Assembly: GCA_029204225.1 (NCBI GenBank)
Contig: CM055099.1
Location: forward strand, 65,563,852-65,627,851
Direction: 5' to 3'
Origin: Diphasiastrum complanatum
Taxonomy: Eukaryota > Streptophyta > Lycopodiopsida > Lycopodiales > Lycopodiaceae
DNA: 64,000 nucleotides
The position numbers and the translations under genes were made by a program. This document shows positions 54,205 through 64,000 of this stretch, piece by piece. Within the stretch, counting starts at the first letter, position 1, and the number at the start of each line of letters is the position of its first letter. Below the pieces are notes generated by a model. It was not told the DNA's origin. It did no database searches and worked only from the letters and a program-made list of their open reading frames with translations.

Positions 54205-55050
54205 TCATGTGCCTTTCAAACGAAATAATTCATAAGGCAAGAATGAAGCAGTACTAAATGAACATTCACACTCATAATTAACCTTGTTAATTTCCAATTT
54301 CAGATTTTCATTACCTGGCATCTCAATGACTTGAGCTGCGGGTTTCTTTCGCTTGGGGCAGAACTTCATAACATGTCCAGACTTGCCGCAAACACAACAC
54401 ACATTCGCCTTCCGAGCCTTTTTTCGGGACATTTGTTTCTTTTGCTTAAAATCATACGCTTTCGCAACTCGTATGATATCATCGAAAGTCTGAAGCACAT
54501 TTCGCTTGCACTCATTCTAATAATCAGCTGGCAGACCTAGGATAAACTACCCAGAGTGCTAGTTTAGCATCGAATGAGGGAACTTTGTTCCACAAATCCA
54601 TAAATTCTTGTAAGTACGAGTCCAAACTCCGAGTGCCCATTTTGCAACAAACAAATTTTTGGTAAAAGTCTGAGTCATCCGCAACCACAAACGACTTTCT
54701 GAAAACGTCCTTGAATTCTTCCCACATACGGGTTTGGGTTGCAAATCACGCCACCACGACAAAGCCTTTCCTCGGAAGACCAGAATCACGCTCTCAATCT
54801 TTTTCTCTTCAGAAATTGAGTGTAGATTAAAATAACCGATCCAATTGGTTACTCAGTCGTCCACCACCTCAGGCTTCTTCTCTTTCTTCTCCCCCAAAAA
54901 TGGTTCTGGCTAAAAGCCCAAATTCGGCGACGTTAGAGCTTTGACTTGATTCAACAGTACTTCCATCTGTTGATCCCTTAAGTTGTTCCGATCGTTCATT
55001 TCGTTAAGTGCCTGACTTAATTGCTGGCAAATCTGTAAGTAGGTAGCCAT
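54205..55050 (-). pseudogene. Gag of remnant G
   Basis: Start ATG at 55050 (MATYLQICQQLSQALNEMND). Capsid pieces VILVFRGKALSWWRDLQ and FVVADDSDFYQKFVCC lie in two frames. The nucleocapsid has an intact zinc knuckle, CCVCGKSGHVMKFC, near 54365-54410. Several stops and shifts. No LTR or primer site was found upstream. Confidence 0.83.
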
Positions 55051-56239
55051 AGGCACTTGACCATCTAGACCTGCGTTATCATTTGCCCATATTGATTTTC
55101 TGAAACGAAAATATTGGTTTAATTAATTGACATATTCGAAATCCTCAATCAAAAAAGTGAAACCACTGGACCTTTATAACTGGCTGAAGCAAGGTCTTCC
55201 ACTTTAATGTTAGGTGGTTAAGTGTTAGGTTGAAAGGGTAGTGTTAAGGGTAGATTTGAAAGCTACTAAATAACAACTAGATAAGGTTAGAGAACTATCC
55301 TAGTGGATCTAACCCTTTGACAGGCGGAGGGCTACTCGACTACTATCTCCACGACACTACACCTGACTTTTATCGAACTCATTTCCTGGAGTTGGATACA
55401 GTTGCGTTGCCGCTTCTATCTCCAAATTTAGCATGATGCATCACAAGACTCAATGAGAAAAAAAAGGTCTAGATTTGAACACCAATACAACTATATGATA
55501 TTACCTCTCTGATTCTTTATCATGAAAACAAAAATCTAGTGTCAAAAAGTTATTGAAGTGGTGTTGTTAGGTTGTTCACTTCAACAACGAGTCTATGTAT
55601 TCTATTTCTAACTTGAATATTACTCTAGTAGATGTCAATAATCCTAGCTAGAAAACATGCATTCAAATTACAACACACTAAATAGCATGATTACACTCGA
55701 TTTGACTAGAACAAAGGCTCAAGTGGAGATGCATATTGCCTATTCACAACCATGAATAAGGAAGAATCTTCATGGAGCTATGCATCAAAAATTTGCAACT
55801 GGAACTTTTGAAGTTCAAGTAGAGGGAGAATTTCAAATAAAAATAATGGTTCAAAGAGAATATTGTTGTCATACTTGAAAGTTCACAAAATTTAAAAAAT
55901 TTCTCAAAAATTCATGAGTGACTACCATGTCCAAACACATAATTTCCTCAAGCAAATTTTTTGGACAATCAACATTGATACAAAAATAACATTTGGAAGG
56001 CAAGACCTTACTATGAGAAGCCCTTTGAGTTTCCAGCAAAACCTGTATGTGCATGCAATGTTCAAAGGCCCAAAATCTTGAAAGAAGGGCTCATATACCT
56101 GTTTCACACAACAATAATGTTAATTTTTTCTAATTTGTAAAGCAACATCATTAAGCTTTTACTTGACTCAAAAACCCTAAATAATTCACACCTAAAAGAT
56201 GAATGGCATTGAAAGAGAGCTCTTTGGGCACGTATGTTT

Positions 56240-56288
<49 letters not shown>

Positions 56289-56459
56289 TCATGAAGTACA
56301 CTATCAAAAGCATTCACAAGTTCCTTAGACAAAGGTTAAGTAGCTCAAATCATAACTATTTACAATCTCAATGTTGATAACCTCATCAATAGGAAAAGAA
56401 ACAGTTAGATGGGTTAAGTTATAGAATAAAAACGTCCGAATTGCTTTGAATATATATAT
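55051..56459. other. No gene; AT-rich spacer with a GA microsatellite
   Basis: The first part may be the leader and LTR of remnant G, but no matching LTR pair exists. A GA tract of 42 bp lies at 56245-56286. No supported coding frame. Confidence 0.45.
56245..56286. repeat. (GA)n microsatellite
   Basis: Uninterrupted GA, 21 units. Confidence 0.95.
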
Positions 56460-56552
56460 GTATTCAAAATTCCAGGCCTTCTTCAACTGCCAGGCTCTGG
56501 TGACTACACTTGCTTCCCACATAGTGGAGGACATAGCGTCGTCGACTATTTC

Positions 56553-59447
56553 ATGGGTTCACCGTTTCTCCTTCACTTCATTTCATCCTTCTCTGTACAC
56601 CGCACCACTCTTTCTGATCATTCATATCTCTCACTCTTTGTCGGTCATCTCCACATCACACCTATTTTCTCTTCGACCCCTACAACTAAACCCACCTACC
56701 GCTACACTTCACGTCACACACCACTATACAGAGAAGCCCTCTCCGATCTCCTTACCTATTTCCCACATGAGCATACTTTAGAGGAGCAGTCCCTCTTTCT
56801 TTTCCAGACCATCCATACTGCAGCTTCCATTGCCTTTCCATCCCCACGGCCCAAAGACCAGCAACGTCATAGACCCTATAACCCCTGGTATGATCAGGAA
56901 TGCATCCAGCTACATCAGAACCTCATATATGCTCGCTCCCATCTTCCTCATATGACCAAACCATATCTCGTGTCTACCGCAGAACCACAAAAAAAAAAGA
57001 AAATCGCATACGAGATTGGTCAGGGTAAGAAACTGATGGATCTCCTCTTTAGTTCTTCCTCAGGTTCATTCTGGAAGAGGTTCCTTCCACGGTCACCCCC
57101 ACCATGGATCACAGACCTCAGCACTTGGGTCGCATATACCACATCATTGTACACCATCCCAGATACCCCTCCTCTTCCCACCTCCTGTCTCACGGATACT
57201 TCTACCATATTCACTAACGAACTTATAGAAAAGGCCATCACACGACTCCATTCCCATAAAGCCAAAGACATTGATGAGCTAGAGGCTGAACTTCTAAAGT
57301 ATGTTCCCGACATCCTCTCACCCTTTCTCTCCATCCTATTCAACCGAGCTGTCACCTCTGATTTTCCCTCTCCATGGTCCACAAACCTCATTCACCCTAT
57401 CCACAAAGGCGGGGACCCCATGAAAGCTGACAACTACCGCACCATTATGATCAGTAACCTCTTCGCCAAAGTATATGGTTCTATCCTACAGTCAGAGATC
57501 GGTACAGAGATGGATGCTAGATCACTCAATGCCATTGGACAGGCGGGTTTCAGACCGGGATATACTACATCGGATCATATCTTTACTTTGAGGTCCATCA
57601 TTGAGGAGGCTAAGGCCAAGAGGGAGCGTGTATACTGCTGCTTTGTGGATTTCCGCAAGGCATTTGATTCTGTGCCTAGGCATCTATTGATACAGAGACT
57701 TCATGATCGGGGCTTTCAGGAGGATACTATACAGGCGGTAGTAGCATTGTACAGGCGAGTTATTGGCAGGGTCCGACTATCAGGAGTTATTTCACCGGAG
57801 GTGGTCAGTACTATTGGTGTCAAACAGGGATGTCCACTCTCTCCTACACTTTTTGGTCTTTACATTGACGAGCTAAAGCATGTTATACGGAGTGATGGAG
57901 GGGAGGGTTGTACATTGGGCGACCTCATTATTGCTATTCTCCTTTATGCTGATGATGTGGTTTTGCTTTCACGGACGAGAGAGGGTTTGCAACGACACTT
58001 AGATGCTCTTCTTTCTTTCTGCACACGGTGGGGTTTGTCGGTGAATGTGGGCAAGACTAAGGTTATGGTGTTCAACACCTCTAAGTCTTTCATGATGCGG
58101 CAGGAGCTTCTATGGGATGGTCATCCCCTAGAGGTTGTTGATTCCTATACATATCTAGGAGTACTATTCTCGGGGCCTATGTTCAGCATGAGACACGCAG
58201 CTATTTCCCGGGTACGGAAGGGCTATGCCTCACTAGTAGTTTTGGAGAGACTATGTTTCAGCTCACACATCAGAGATGCGACTAGTAAGTGTCGGCTCTT
58301 TGACACTATGGTTGTGCCCTCAGCTATGTATGCTTCCGAGACATGGCGTACTGGTCTGACAGCTACTGATTGGACATGTATCTCCCGGCTCCAAATTCGT
58401 TTGCTCTCCCGCCGGATGATAAGGGCTAAGCCCTCAGTACCACACCAGATTATCTTGGCGGAGTTCGCGGTCCCCCCCATTCAGATTGAGGCCTTATTCC
58501 ATATTCTGACATTCATACAGAGGTTAGAGGATCTTCAGGACGGGGGTACACATTATGTAGTTGCAGCTTTATCTTCATCCTGGCGCCTACACTCAGAGGG
58601 ACACCTTTTCTCATGGTACTCCCAGGCTTGTCGTCTCCTCTCCACATTGGGTATCCAGATCAGTGATCTACCTGCGGGCACCCACCAGTACATCAGAGGC
58701 CTCCTTTACAGATCATATCTTCATATCACTTGGCAGGGTCCATTGGGGAACCAGAGTGAGTTTTATCGTACACACTTTCTATCTCTTGATCCAGCTGGCT
58801 GCCCCATAGTATCTGGTTACTTGCTGAGGAGTATATCACATAGTTTGCGGATAGCGATGGGTCAGTTTCGGGTTTCTTCACATCAGCTAGCTATTGAGAC
58901 TGGCAAATACAGTGGCACCCCACGAGAGGACCAGCTTTGTAGCATGTGTGTTATGCATGAGACTAAGGACGAGTCACATTTCCTCTTCAGATGTCCAGCC
59001 TACTATGAGATACGGGGGCGGTACTACTGCTTGTTCAGAGAGAACCCAGTTACACTTTCTACATTGATATCTTATGAGGACCCTAGATGTGTCGCACTGA
59101 TGATCCGAGAGATGTCAGACCTGAGGAGGAGACTAGATGGTACACATTCCCTGACACAGCTGAGCATTGATGAGTGCATATCCCGTAGGAGACAAAGATC
59201 CGAGGTACCCATAGGCAGCAACTCAGATTTAGAGGCCGAGATTCCCAACTCCTTTGTACACCGGCATCAGAGACCATGTCGACGGCCAGAGAGACAGTCA
59301 GTTATAAGATCACAGCCCAGAGCACCACGGCAGCAGAGACGACACCGACGGCCTATCCGGCGACAGAGGTCTAGGGCACATCTAATCACACCTTCACAGC
59401 ATACCATCCACCATTTCTTTCATGTTGATGGGCATCGTGATATATGA
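56553..59447 (+). CDS. LINE ORF2-type protein: endonuclease tail, reverse transcriptase, zinc finger (964 codons, open)
   Basis: Open for 964 codons; upstream codons in the same frame back to about 56460 (PHSGGHSVVDYF) are also endonuclease-like, so ATG 56553 is only the first ATG left after 5' truncation. Residues 1-35 end the endonuclease (TTLSDHSYLSLF). RT spans about 210-560: NYRTIMISNLFAKVYGSIL, GQAGFRPGYTTSDHIF, FVDFRKAFDSVPRHLL (near 365), GVKQGCPLSPTLFGLYIDEL, and catalytic YADDVVLLS near 464. A C-X2-C...H...C finger (CSMCVMHETKDESHFLFRC) begins near 795. The last 70 residues are Arg-rich. The family copies its RNA at a nicked target; without endonuclease this copy cannot nick DNA. 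No ORF1 is seen. Confidence 0.9.
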   Translation: MGSPFLLHFISSFSVHRTTLSDHSYLSLFVGHLHITPIFSSTPTTKPTYRYTSRHTPLYREALSDLLTYFPHEHTLEEQSLFLFQTIHTAASIAFPSPRPKDQQRHRPYNPWYDQECIQLHQNLIYARSHLPHMTKPYLVSTAEPQKKKKIAYEIGQGKKLMDLLFSSSSGSFWKRFLPRSPPPWITDLSTWVAYTTSLYTIPDTPPLPTSCLTDTSTIFTNELIEKAITRLHSHKAKDIDELEAELLKYVPDILSPFLSILFNRAVTSDFPSPWSTNLIHPIHKGGDPMKADNYRTIMISNLFAKVYGSILQSEIGTEMDARSLNAIGQAGFRPGYTTSDHIFTLRSIIEEAKAKRERVYCCFVDFRKAFDSVPRHLLIQRLHDRGFQEDTIQAVVALYRRVIGRVRLSGVISPEVVSTIGVKQGCPLSPTLFGLYIDELKHVIRSDGGEGCTLGDLIIAILLYADDVVLLSRTREGLQRHLDALLSFCTRWGLSVNVGKTKVMVFNTSKSFMMRQELLWDGHPLEVVDSYTYLGVLFSGPMFSMRHAAISRVRKGYASLVVLERLCFSSHIRDATSKCRLFDTMVVPSAMYASETWRTGLTATDWTCISRLQIRLLSRRMIRAKPSVPHQIILAEFAVPPIQIEALFHILTFIQRLEDLQDGGTHYVVAALSSSWRLHSEGHLFSWYSQACRLLSTLGIQISDLPAGTHQYIRGLLYRSYLHITWQGPLGNQSEFYRTHFLSLDPAGCPIVSGYLLRSISHSLRIAMGQFRVSSHQLAIETGKYSGTPREDQLCSMCVMHETKDESHFLFRCPAYYEIRGRYYCLFRENPVTLSTLISYEDPRCVALMIREMSDLRRRLDGTHSLTQLSIDECISRRRQRSEVPIGSNSDLEAEIPNSFVHRHQRPCRRPERQSVIRSQPRAPRQQRRHRRPIRRQRSRAHLITPSQHTIHHFFHVDGHRDI

Positions 59448-59601
59448 TTCCAGGCTATTGGATCCTACCTGGGCCAGCTGTCTTTATGCATTGTATTTGC
59501 AGTTATTTAGTTTTATAGATGATTGAGCTTTAAGCTCCTATGTGCACACTTGACATGTACCTTTTCTTAGTCCTATGTACCTTAGGGTATTCAAGGACAT
59601 T

Positions 59602-59607
59602 AATAAA
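59602..59607 (+). terminator. Polyadenylation signal of the LINE
   Basis: AATAAA about 155 bp after the stop codon and 20 bp before the terminal CT tract. Confidence 0.6.
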
Positions 59608-59620
59608 ATCTTTCTTTCTT

Positions 59621-59784
<164 letters not shown>

Positions 59785-59974
59785 TTGCACGGAGCAAACC
59801 ATTTTTGACTAACCATTCAAACTTCACAGAGCTAACCATTTGTAAGCAACCACGATAAATTAGCCATGACACAAATAGACTGTAAAAAAATATATACATC
59901 TCATCTGATGCCACTGTACATGATGCTAAAATGTGTATCAGTATCTACAAGTCTGCGCTAAACAAATCATCGCT

Positions 59975-62787
59975 CTACGTGCCAGATGCATCTGCAGGGG
60001 TGTCAAATACAAAGTCTGGCTGGGAGTCTGGAGGTATCTGGGACTCCTCTAAGTCTGGGCCAACGCCTGCCAAGAGACGACTAGAAGAATCATCAGTGTG
60101 TCCCCTCTTGGCTGGCCTGCCTCTGGGTCTGCCGGAAGGAACCCTCTGTGGTACACTCCTGCCTGGGGGTCTCCCTCTGCCACAGGGGGGGTCTCTGGGA
60201 GGAATTGCCTACTTGTGATGTTCTGAGTCGTCTCTGCGCTATATGTCTCTGGGCAGCAGCCTCTGTCTCCCTCGCAAACTCTGACCAGCCATCATCTGAA
60301 AGGGGACGTGATGCGGGGGTACTGAGTGGGGCACGTGGACCATCCCCGCTAGGACGACCGTCTCGTCTGAATCATATGTGGGCTCATCATCAGAGGAGGC
60401 CAATGGGACGTCAACAGGGAGGGTGGTGGTCTCATCGGCATCGGCATCATCCTCGGGTCACCCCGCAGAGCACGCCGAACAGCATTGTCCGGATCAACTT
60501 CTGGCTCGTGATCTGCCACTGCAACCAGGCACTCGTCGGGATTGACCTGCACAAGTCAATCATTCGTGAGAATAGCCGAAGCAACCGTGAGGGCATTAAA
60601 CTGAATGTCTCAAACCAATACGAAAGCAAAACGACAGAGCAACGAAATATACCTGCAGCAGTAGGGCGTGTGCGCCTCTTGCCCTCATGCTCTCCCTGAT
60701 GCGTCGAACCACTCTGGTGTTGGTGTTGCAGTACACCAGGTCATTGCACCGCTCTGTCGTCAGACGGTTCCGCCTGTTCGTGTGAACAAGGCTGAACGCT
60801 GACCAGTTCCGCTCGCACACACAAGCAGAACAGTCCTGCATTAATTGGCAACAACTCGAGTGAGTATCGACCTTGTAGAGAAAATGCGAAAACTGGTTGG
60901 ATGAATGAGACAAGACAACGTACCTGTGAAAGGACTCGGAGCGCGAGCGTCCTCAGGTCTGGCTGTCCGGCGCCGTAGCTCTCCCACCATGATACAGGCA
61001 AGAGCCCGTTCTCTCGAACACGTGCAAGGTCCTCGCCGAACAGCCCCAGAGAGTGCCTGCAGTTGAGCAACGATATGCTTGAGTACACTTGAGCCCGCGC
61101 AGGGAAATTGAACGAACGACAGCATGCGATAGATCAAGAGTTTACCTGAAACCGAGCCTCTGCACCTCGAGCCGGCTGCGGAACCCAGTGTCACTGCTGA
61201 GGCGGCGGATGTATGCGAACCAGCCCGCACGCAGCTCTGCATCGTCGTACTGCCTCTCGCTCTGAAACAGCGGATGCAGTATGTGGGCCACACTATGAAT
61301 GGGCCGGTGAAACTTATCCCATTGTTGCTGCCACAAGCGCCTGATAGGCTCCAACCTGCGGACCAAACCAGGTGGAGGCAACAGTTACATACCATCATGT
61401 TGCGGCAGCAAGACGAAACAGAGTGCGAAATGGAAGTAAGGATGGTGAGACGGAAAAAAGTTATACCTGGCAGGGTCCAGCTCAGAACGCTAGAGAGACT
61501 CGCCTATGCGGTCCATGAACTCGTAAATGAGGCCCATCGTGCACCCCTCACGATCAACGAGTCTCAGAACTGAGTAGATGGGGCGCATGACGTCCATGAG
61601 CTGCTGCATATCCACCCAGAAAGGCTCCGTGATACGTTCACACGATCAGTTCACAGCTCGGAAACACATTGCAATCAATCGAAAACTACGCAGAACTATT
61701 GTATCAACATCAAGCAGCAAATGAGCAAGCAACTAATGAAAGAATATTATACCTGGACAACGCGCTGTGGTCCGACCCCCTCTATCGCCGCGCGAATGAT
61801 GTCGTAAATGTACTCGGCCGAATGCACTCTCCCTGCCTCAGAGGCGTCGATGCTGCGCAAGAACATGGAACCCTAACAACTGGAAACAATCACGTTGATG
61901 AGTGGACGTCTGCGACGATCGGTCCACCCATCAGCCATGATGGAACAGCCGTATCTATCCCAAGCCTCGTGCAGTGCGGCCAGTCTCTCTCTGACTGATG
62001 CAACCCGGTCCTGGAGCAAAGGGCCTTGTAGTGCATCGGTTGTGGGTGGTGTGTAGCCGGGCCCGCAGACTGCAACTTTCAAGATAGCCTCTCGAAAGAT
62101 GCGGGATGATGCCATGATAAAGGGGAGGTTCAGGTCATAGAACATCTGTGCTATGGTCCTGGTGGCCTCTCTGTGCTGCCCCTCTCTGAAAGATCCCGGC
62201 ATGGACATCTGTCTGGTGCTCGGGATGTGGATGGCTGGGAGGATGCGGATGAACGATGTGGATGTGGAGGTGGTGGCATAGGTGCAGGTGCGGAAGCGGA
62301 GGATGTTGACGGGCCGTGCAGATCTGACAATGATGGCAGAGGCAAAGGAGCAACAGTGGAGGCTGTGGATCCATGGGGAGTACTGGCGGAGGCGGAGGCG
62401 GTGGCGGGGGCGGGGGCGGGGGTGGGGGCGGGGGCGGGGGCGGCAGTGGCGGGTGCAGATGCGACGGTGGGGGCGGTGGCGATGGGTGTACCAGTGGCAG
62501 GGTCGGTGGCAGTGGGTGCACCAGTAGAAATAGAGTCCGCGGCATCTGTGGACGGCTCGCCGGGCTCAACAGTTGTCTCAGAATATGTCTCCATAATGCG
62601 AGCCCTCTCCGCAGCAGGGATGACCATACAAATGCCGATCCCGTAGCGTCCCCCCGTGGGTCGGACTCGCAACCCCCCCAGATGTGCTCGAACCCGAGAG
62701 GCGTTCCCTGTGAACTGCTTTCGACAAAAAGGGCAACCCCACTTTTTGTCGGGCATCACCTCCACCTCATCCCAAATGGGACGAGCC

Positions 62788-62792
<5 letters not shown>
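59975..62792 (-). pseudogene. hAT transposase gene 2, DUF659 type, damaged
   Basis: Minus-strand blocks: BED finger from ATG 62792 (WGCPFCRKQFTGNASRVRAH); a long Ala/Pro/Thr-rich linker (to about 62200); a DUF659 part to 61753 (FYDLNLPFIMASSRIFREA, YGCSIMADGWTDRRRRPLIN); about 61640-61467 (YSVLRLVDREGCTMGLIYEF); 61355-61146; 61056-60924 (PVSWWESYGAGQPDLRTLAL); 60835-60653 (hAT dimerisation, CVCERNWSAFSLVHTNRRNR); and 60546 to TAG 59975. The C-terminus has an AT-hook-like GRPRGRPAKRG. Compared with hAT 1, the exon with DNAAN is missing. There are stops near 61873 and at 61490-61492 and frame breaks in the linker and near 60440 and 60300. Inactive. Confidence 0.83.

Positions 62793-62840
<48 letters not shown>
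62793..62840. repeat. (CT)n microsatellite abutting the hAT 2 start codon
   Basis: 48 bp of CT; on the gene strand a GA tract ending directly at ATG. hAT 1 also has GA-rich sequence just upstream of its ATG. Confidence 0.95.
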
Positions 62841-62843
<3 letters not shown>

Positions 62844-63541
62844 GAGATGGCACGCTGATCCATCCCTCTCTCACCACGCCCCTGCCTGATCGTTGTTCCA
62901 TCGCTATTGATCCACCATCGCTGCCCCATCTTTGACAAGGAAAGGGAGAATCGCTGCCATGCCATCACCTAGATGGATTCATGCCATCGCTGAGAGCACT
63001 TGGTAGGCAAGATTTCAGCGCATTGTATCCATCATTTTTGCAGCTAGAACCTACATAGATCCAGCGCTCATAAGGCAGGTCTCCATTGCACCATTTGCAA
63101 CCAATTTTTCAAGAAAAAATCAAGCTTTTCCCCACAGCTCCAGGGCTGATTTCAGAAGCCCTTTGTAGCTAGAACCTACACAGATCCAGCGCTTAGAAGG
63201 CAGGTCTCTAGCACACTATTTGCAACCAATTTTTCACCAAATTCAAGCTTTTCCCCACAGCTCCAGCGCTGATTTCAGAAGCCCTTGTAGCATTCATTTC
63301 AAAGATTTTTTCAGCATACCACTTCAAGCAAATTCAGGGTTCTTCTACCTTGAAAATTCAGAGTTCTAACAATCCTTCTTGCTTTCCAAGTTCAGCAAGG
63401 TTTCCACACCCTTTTCTTGCAGATTTCTAGTAAAACATTCTAGCAATTCTTCAGCATTGCCAGAGCTGGTCAAATTGTGGGCGTTTCTGAGAGGCAGAGA
63501 TTAAAGGATAGTATTAACGATTTTGAGTGCTCTCTCTCTCT
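62841..63541. other. Non-coding, with a 125-bp duplication
   Basis: No supported frame. TCCAGCGC words at 63060-63067, 63185-63192 and 63262-63269, with the TTTCAGAAGCCC context, resemble retrotransposon leader sequence of the E/F kind. Confidence 0.5.
63042..63289. repeat. 125-bp tandem duplication (two diverged units)
   Basis: Units 63042-63166 and 63167-63289 both begin AGCTAGAACCTACA and end TTTCAGAAGCCCT, with several substitutions and short indels between them. Confidence 0.88.
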
Positions 63542-63544
63542 CTC

Positions 63545-64000
63545 TCCTTCCCTCGCTGCTCCATGGCAGCTCCTCCTCGCGCCCCTGCTCGTAGATCAGC
63601 ACGATCCCCAGCCACCTCCTCACTCACCTCCCTCACTCACCACTCACCTCCCCTCGCTGCCCCTTCCCCTAACCCCCTCGCTGCTCCCTCTCCTTCCCTC
63701 GCTGCCCCTTCCTGTAACCTCCTCGCTGCCCCTTCCCCCCTCGCTGCCCCTTCCCTCGCTGCTGCTCCTTCCCTCGCTGCTCCTTCTTCCCCCCTTGCTG
63801 CCCCTTCCCTCGCTGCTGCTCCTTCCCTCGCTGCCCCCTCCCTCGATGCTCCTTCTTGCCCCCTCGCTGCCCCTTCCCTCGCTGCTCCCTCCCCTAACCC
63901 CCTCGCTGTTCCTTCCCCTTCCCCCCTCGCTGCTCCATCCCCCCCCCTCGCTGACCTCCCTGATCTCCTAGCTGCCACCCCCTCACCCATCCTCCTCGCT
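63545..64000. repeat. C-rich minisatellite, unit like CCCTCGCTGCCCCTTC
   Basis: Irregular repetition of CCCTCGCTGC followed by TCC/CCC and TTC, running off the window end. Both strands have open frames (Leu/Pro/Ser on plus; Ala/Arg/Gly/Glu on minus) because the unit lacks stop triplets in several frames. No promoter or family evidence for a gene. Confidence 0.85.

Noticed and set aside
59975-62792. Domesticated (host-recruited) hAT gene
   Set aside because: Several frame breaks, two stops and a missing DNAAN exon argue for a dead transposon.
62173-62858. Glycine/alanine-rich plus-strand frames
   Set aside because: They are antisense shadows of the Ala/Pro/Thr-rich linker of the hAT 2 transposase.
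63477-63990. Plus- and minus-strand frames of 117-164 codons
   Set aside because: They are produced by the C-rich minisatellite; no start context, domain or splice evidence.

Overview
This 64-kb window looks like repeat-filled chromosomal DNA from a large plant nuclear genome. The pointers are Ty3/gypsy and Ty1/copia LTR retrotransposons primed from initiator tRNA-Met (primer site TGGTATCAGAGC), DUF659-type hAT transposases split by short GT-AG introns, non-LTR elements and many CT/GA/CA microsatellites. I cannot name the species; a fern or other plant with a very large genome would fit, but that is inference. I found no convincing host gene, no rRNA or tRNA gene and nothing bacterial.

Layout. 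1.0-2.4 kb is a decayed gypsy pol (+), followed by a dead non-LTR element (2.4-4.7 kb, +), a copia integrase remnant (4.7-5.7 kb, -) and a gypsy RT/RNase H remnant (6.1-6.9 kb, -). Element A (7434-12023, +) is a bounded gypsy element whose RT, RNase H and most integrase are deleted. A fragment of an A/B-type element (13.0-13.7 kb) is cut by a copia element (5' LTR at 13.7 kb, body at 19.9-21.1 kb), which is itself split by element B (13951-19930, -), a relative of A. A hAT transposon with a nine-exon transposase gene (21752-25569, -) follows and is split upstream of the gene by gypsy element C (25808-31216, +), which still carries most of pol. D (31.66-35.89 kb, -) is a rearranged and chimeric relative. 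Then come a LINE scrap, a copia 3' end with its LTR, and a gypsy integrase scrap (36.4-39.0 kb).

Elements E (39254-42.43 kb, +, truncated) and F (44102-50516, -, complete with CCACC target duplication) belong to one chromodomain gypsy family. F sits inside an unrecognised proline/serine/threonine-rich reading frame that continues past it. G (51.5-55.05 kb, -) is another gypsy remnant. A 5'-truncated LINE with an intact 964-codon RT frame occupies 56.46-59.6 kb and ends in a long CT tract. A second, damaged hAT transposase fills 59.98-62.79 kb. The window ends in a C-rich minisatellite.

How the parts relate. The window is a stack of insertions into insertions. Three things stand out. A/B/D-type elements have AGTTA...TAACT LTR ends instead of TG...CA. 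B and D, plus a third fragment, carry a conserved module of unknown function where RT-RNase H-integrase is expected. The 5' leaders of several families share a tandemly repeated TCCAGCGC-containing unit. Within-window comparison of paralogues also shows that nearly every nonsense codon that can be checked is a C-to-T change.
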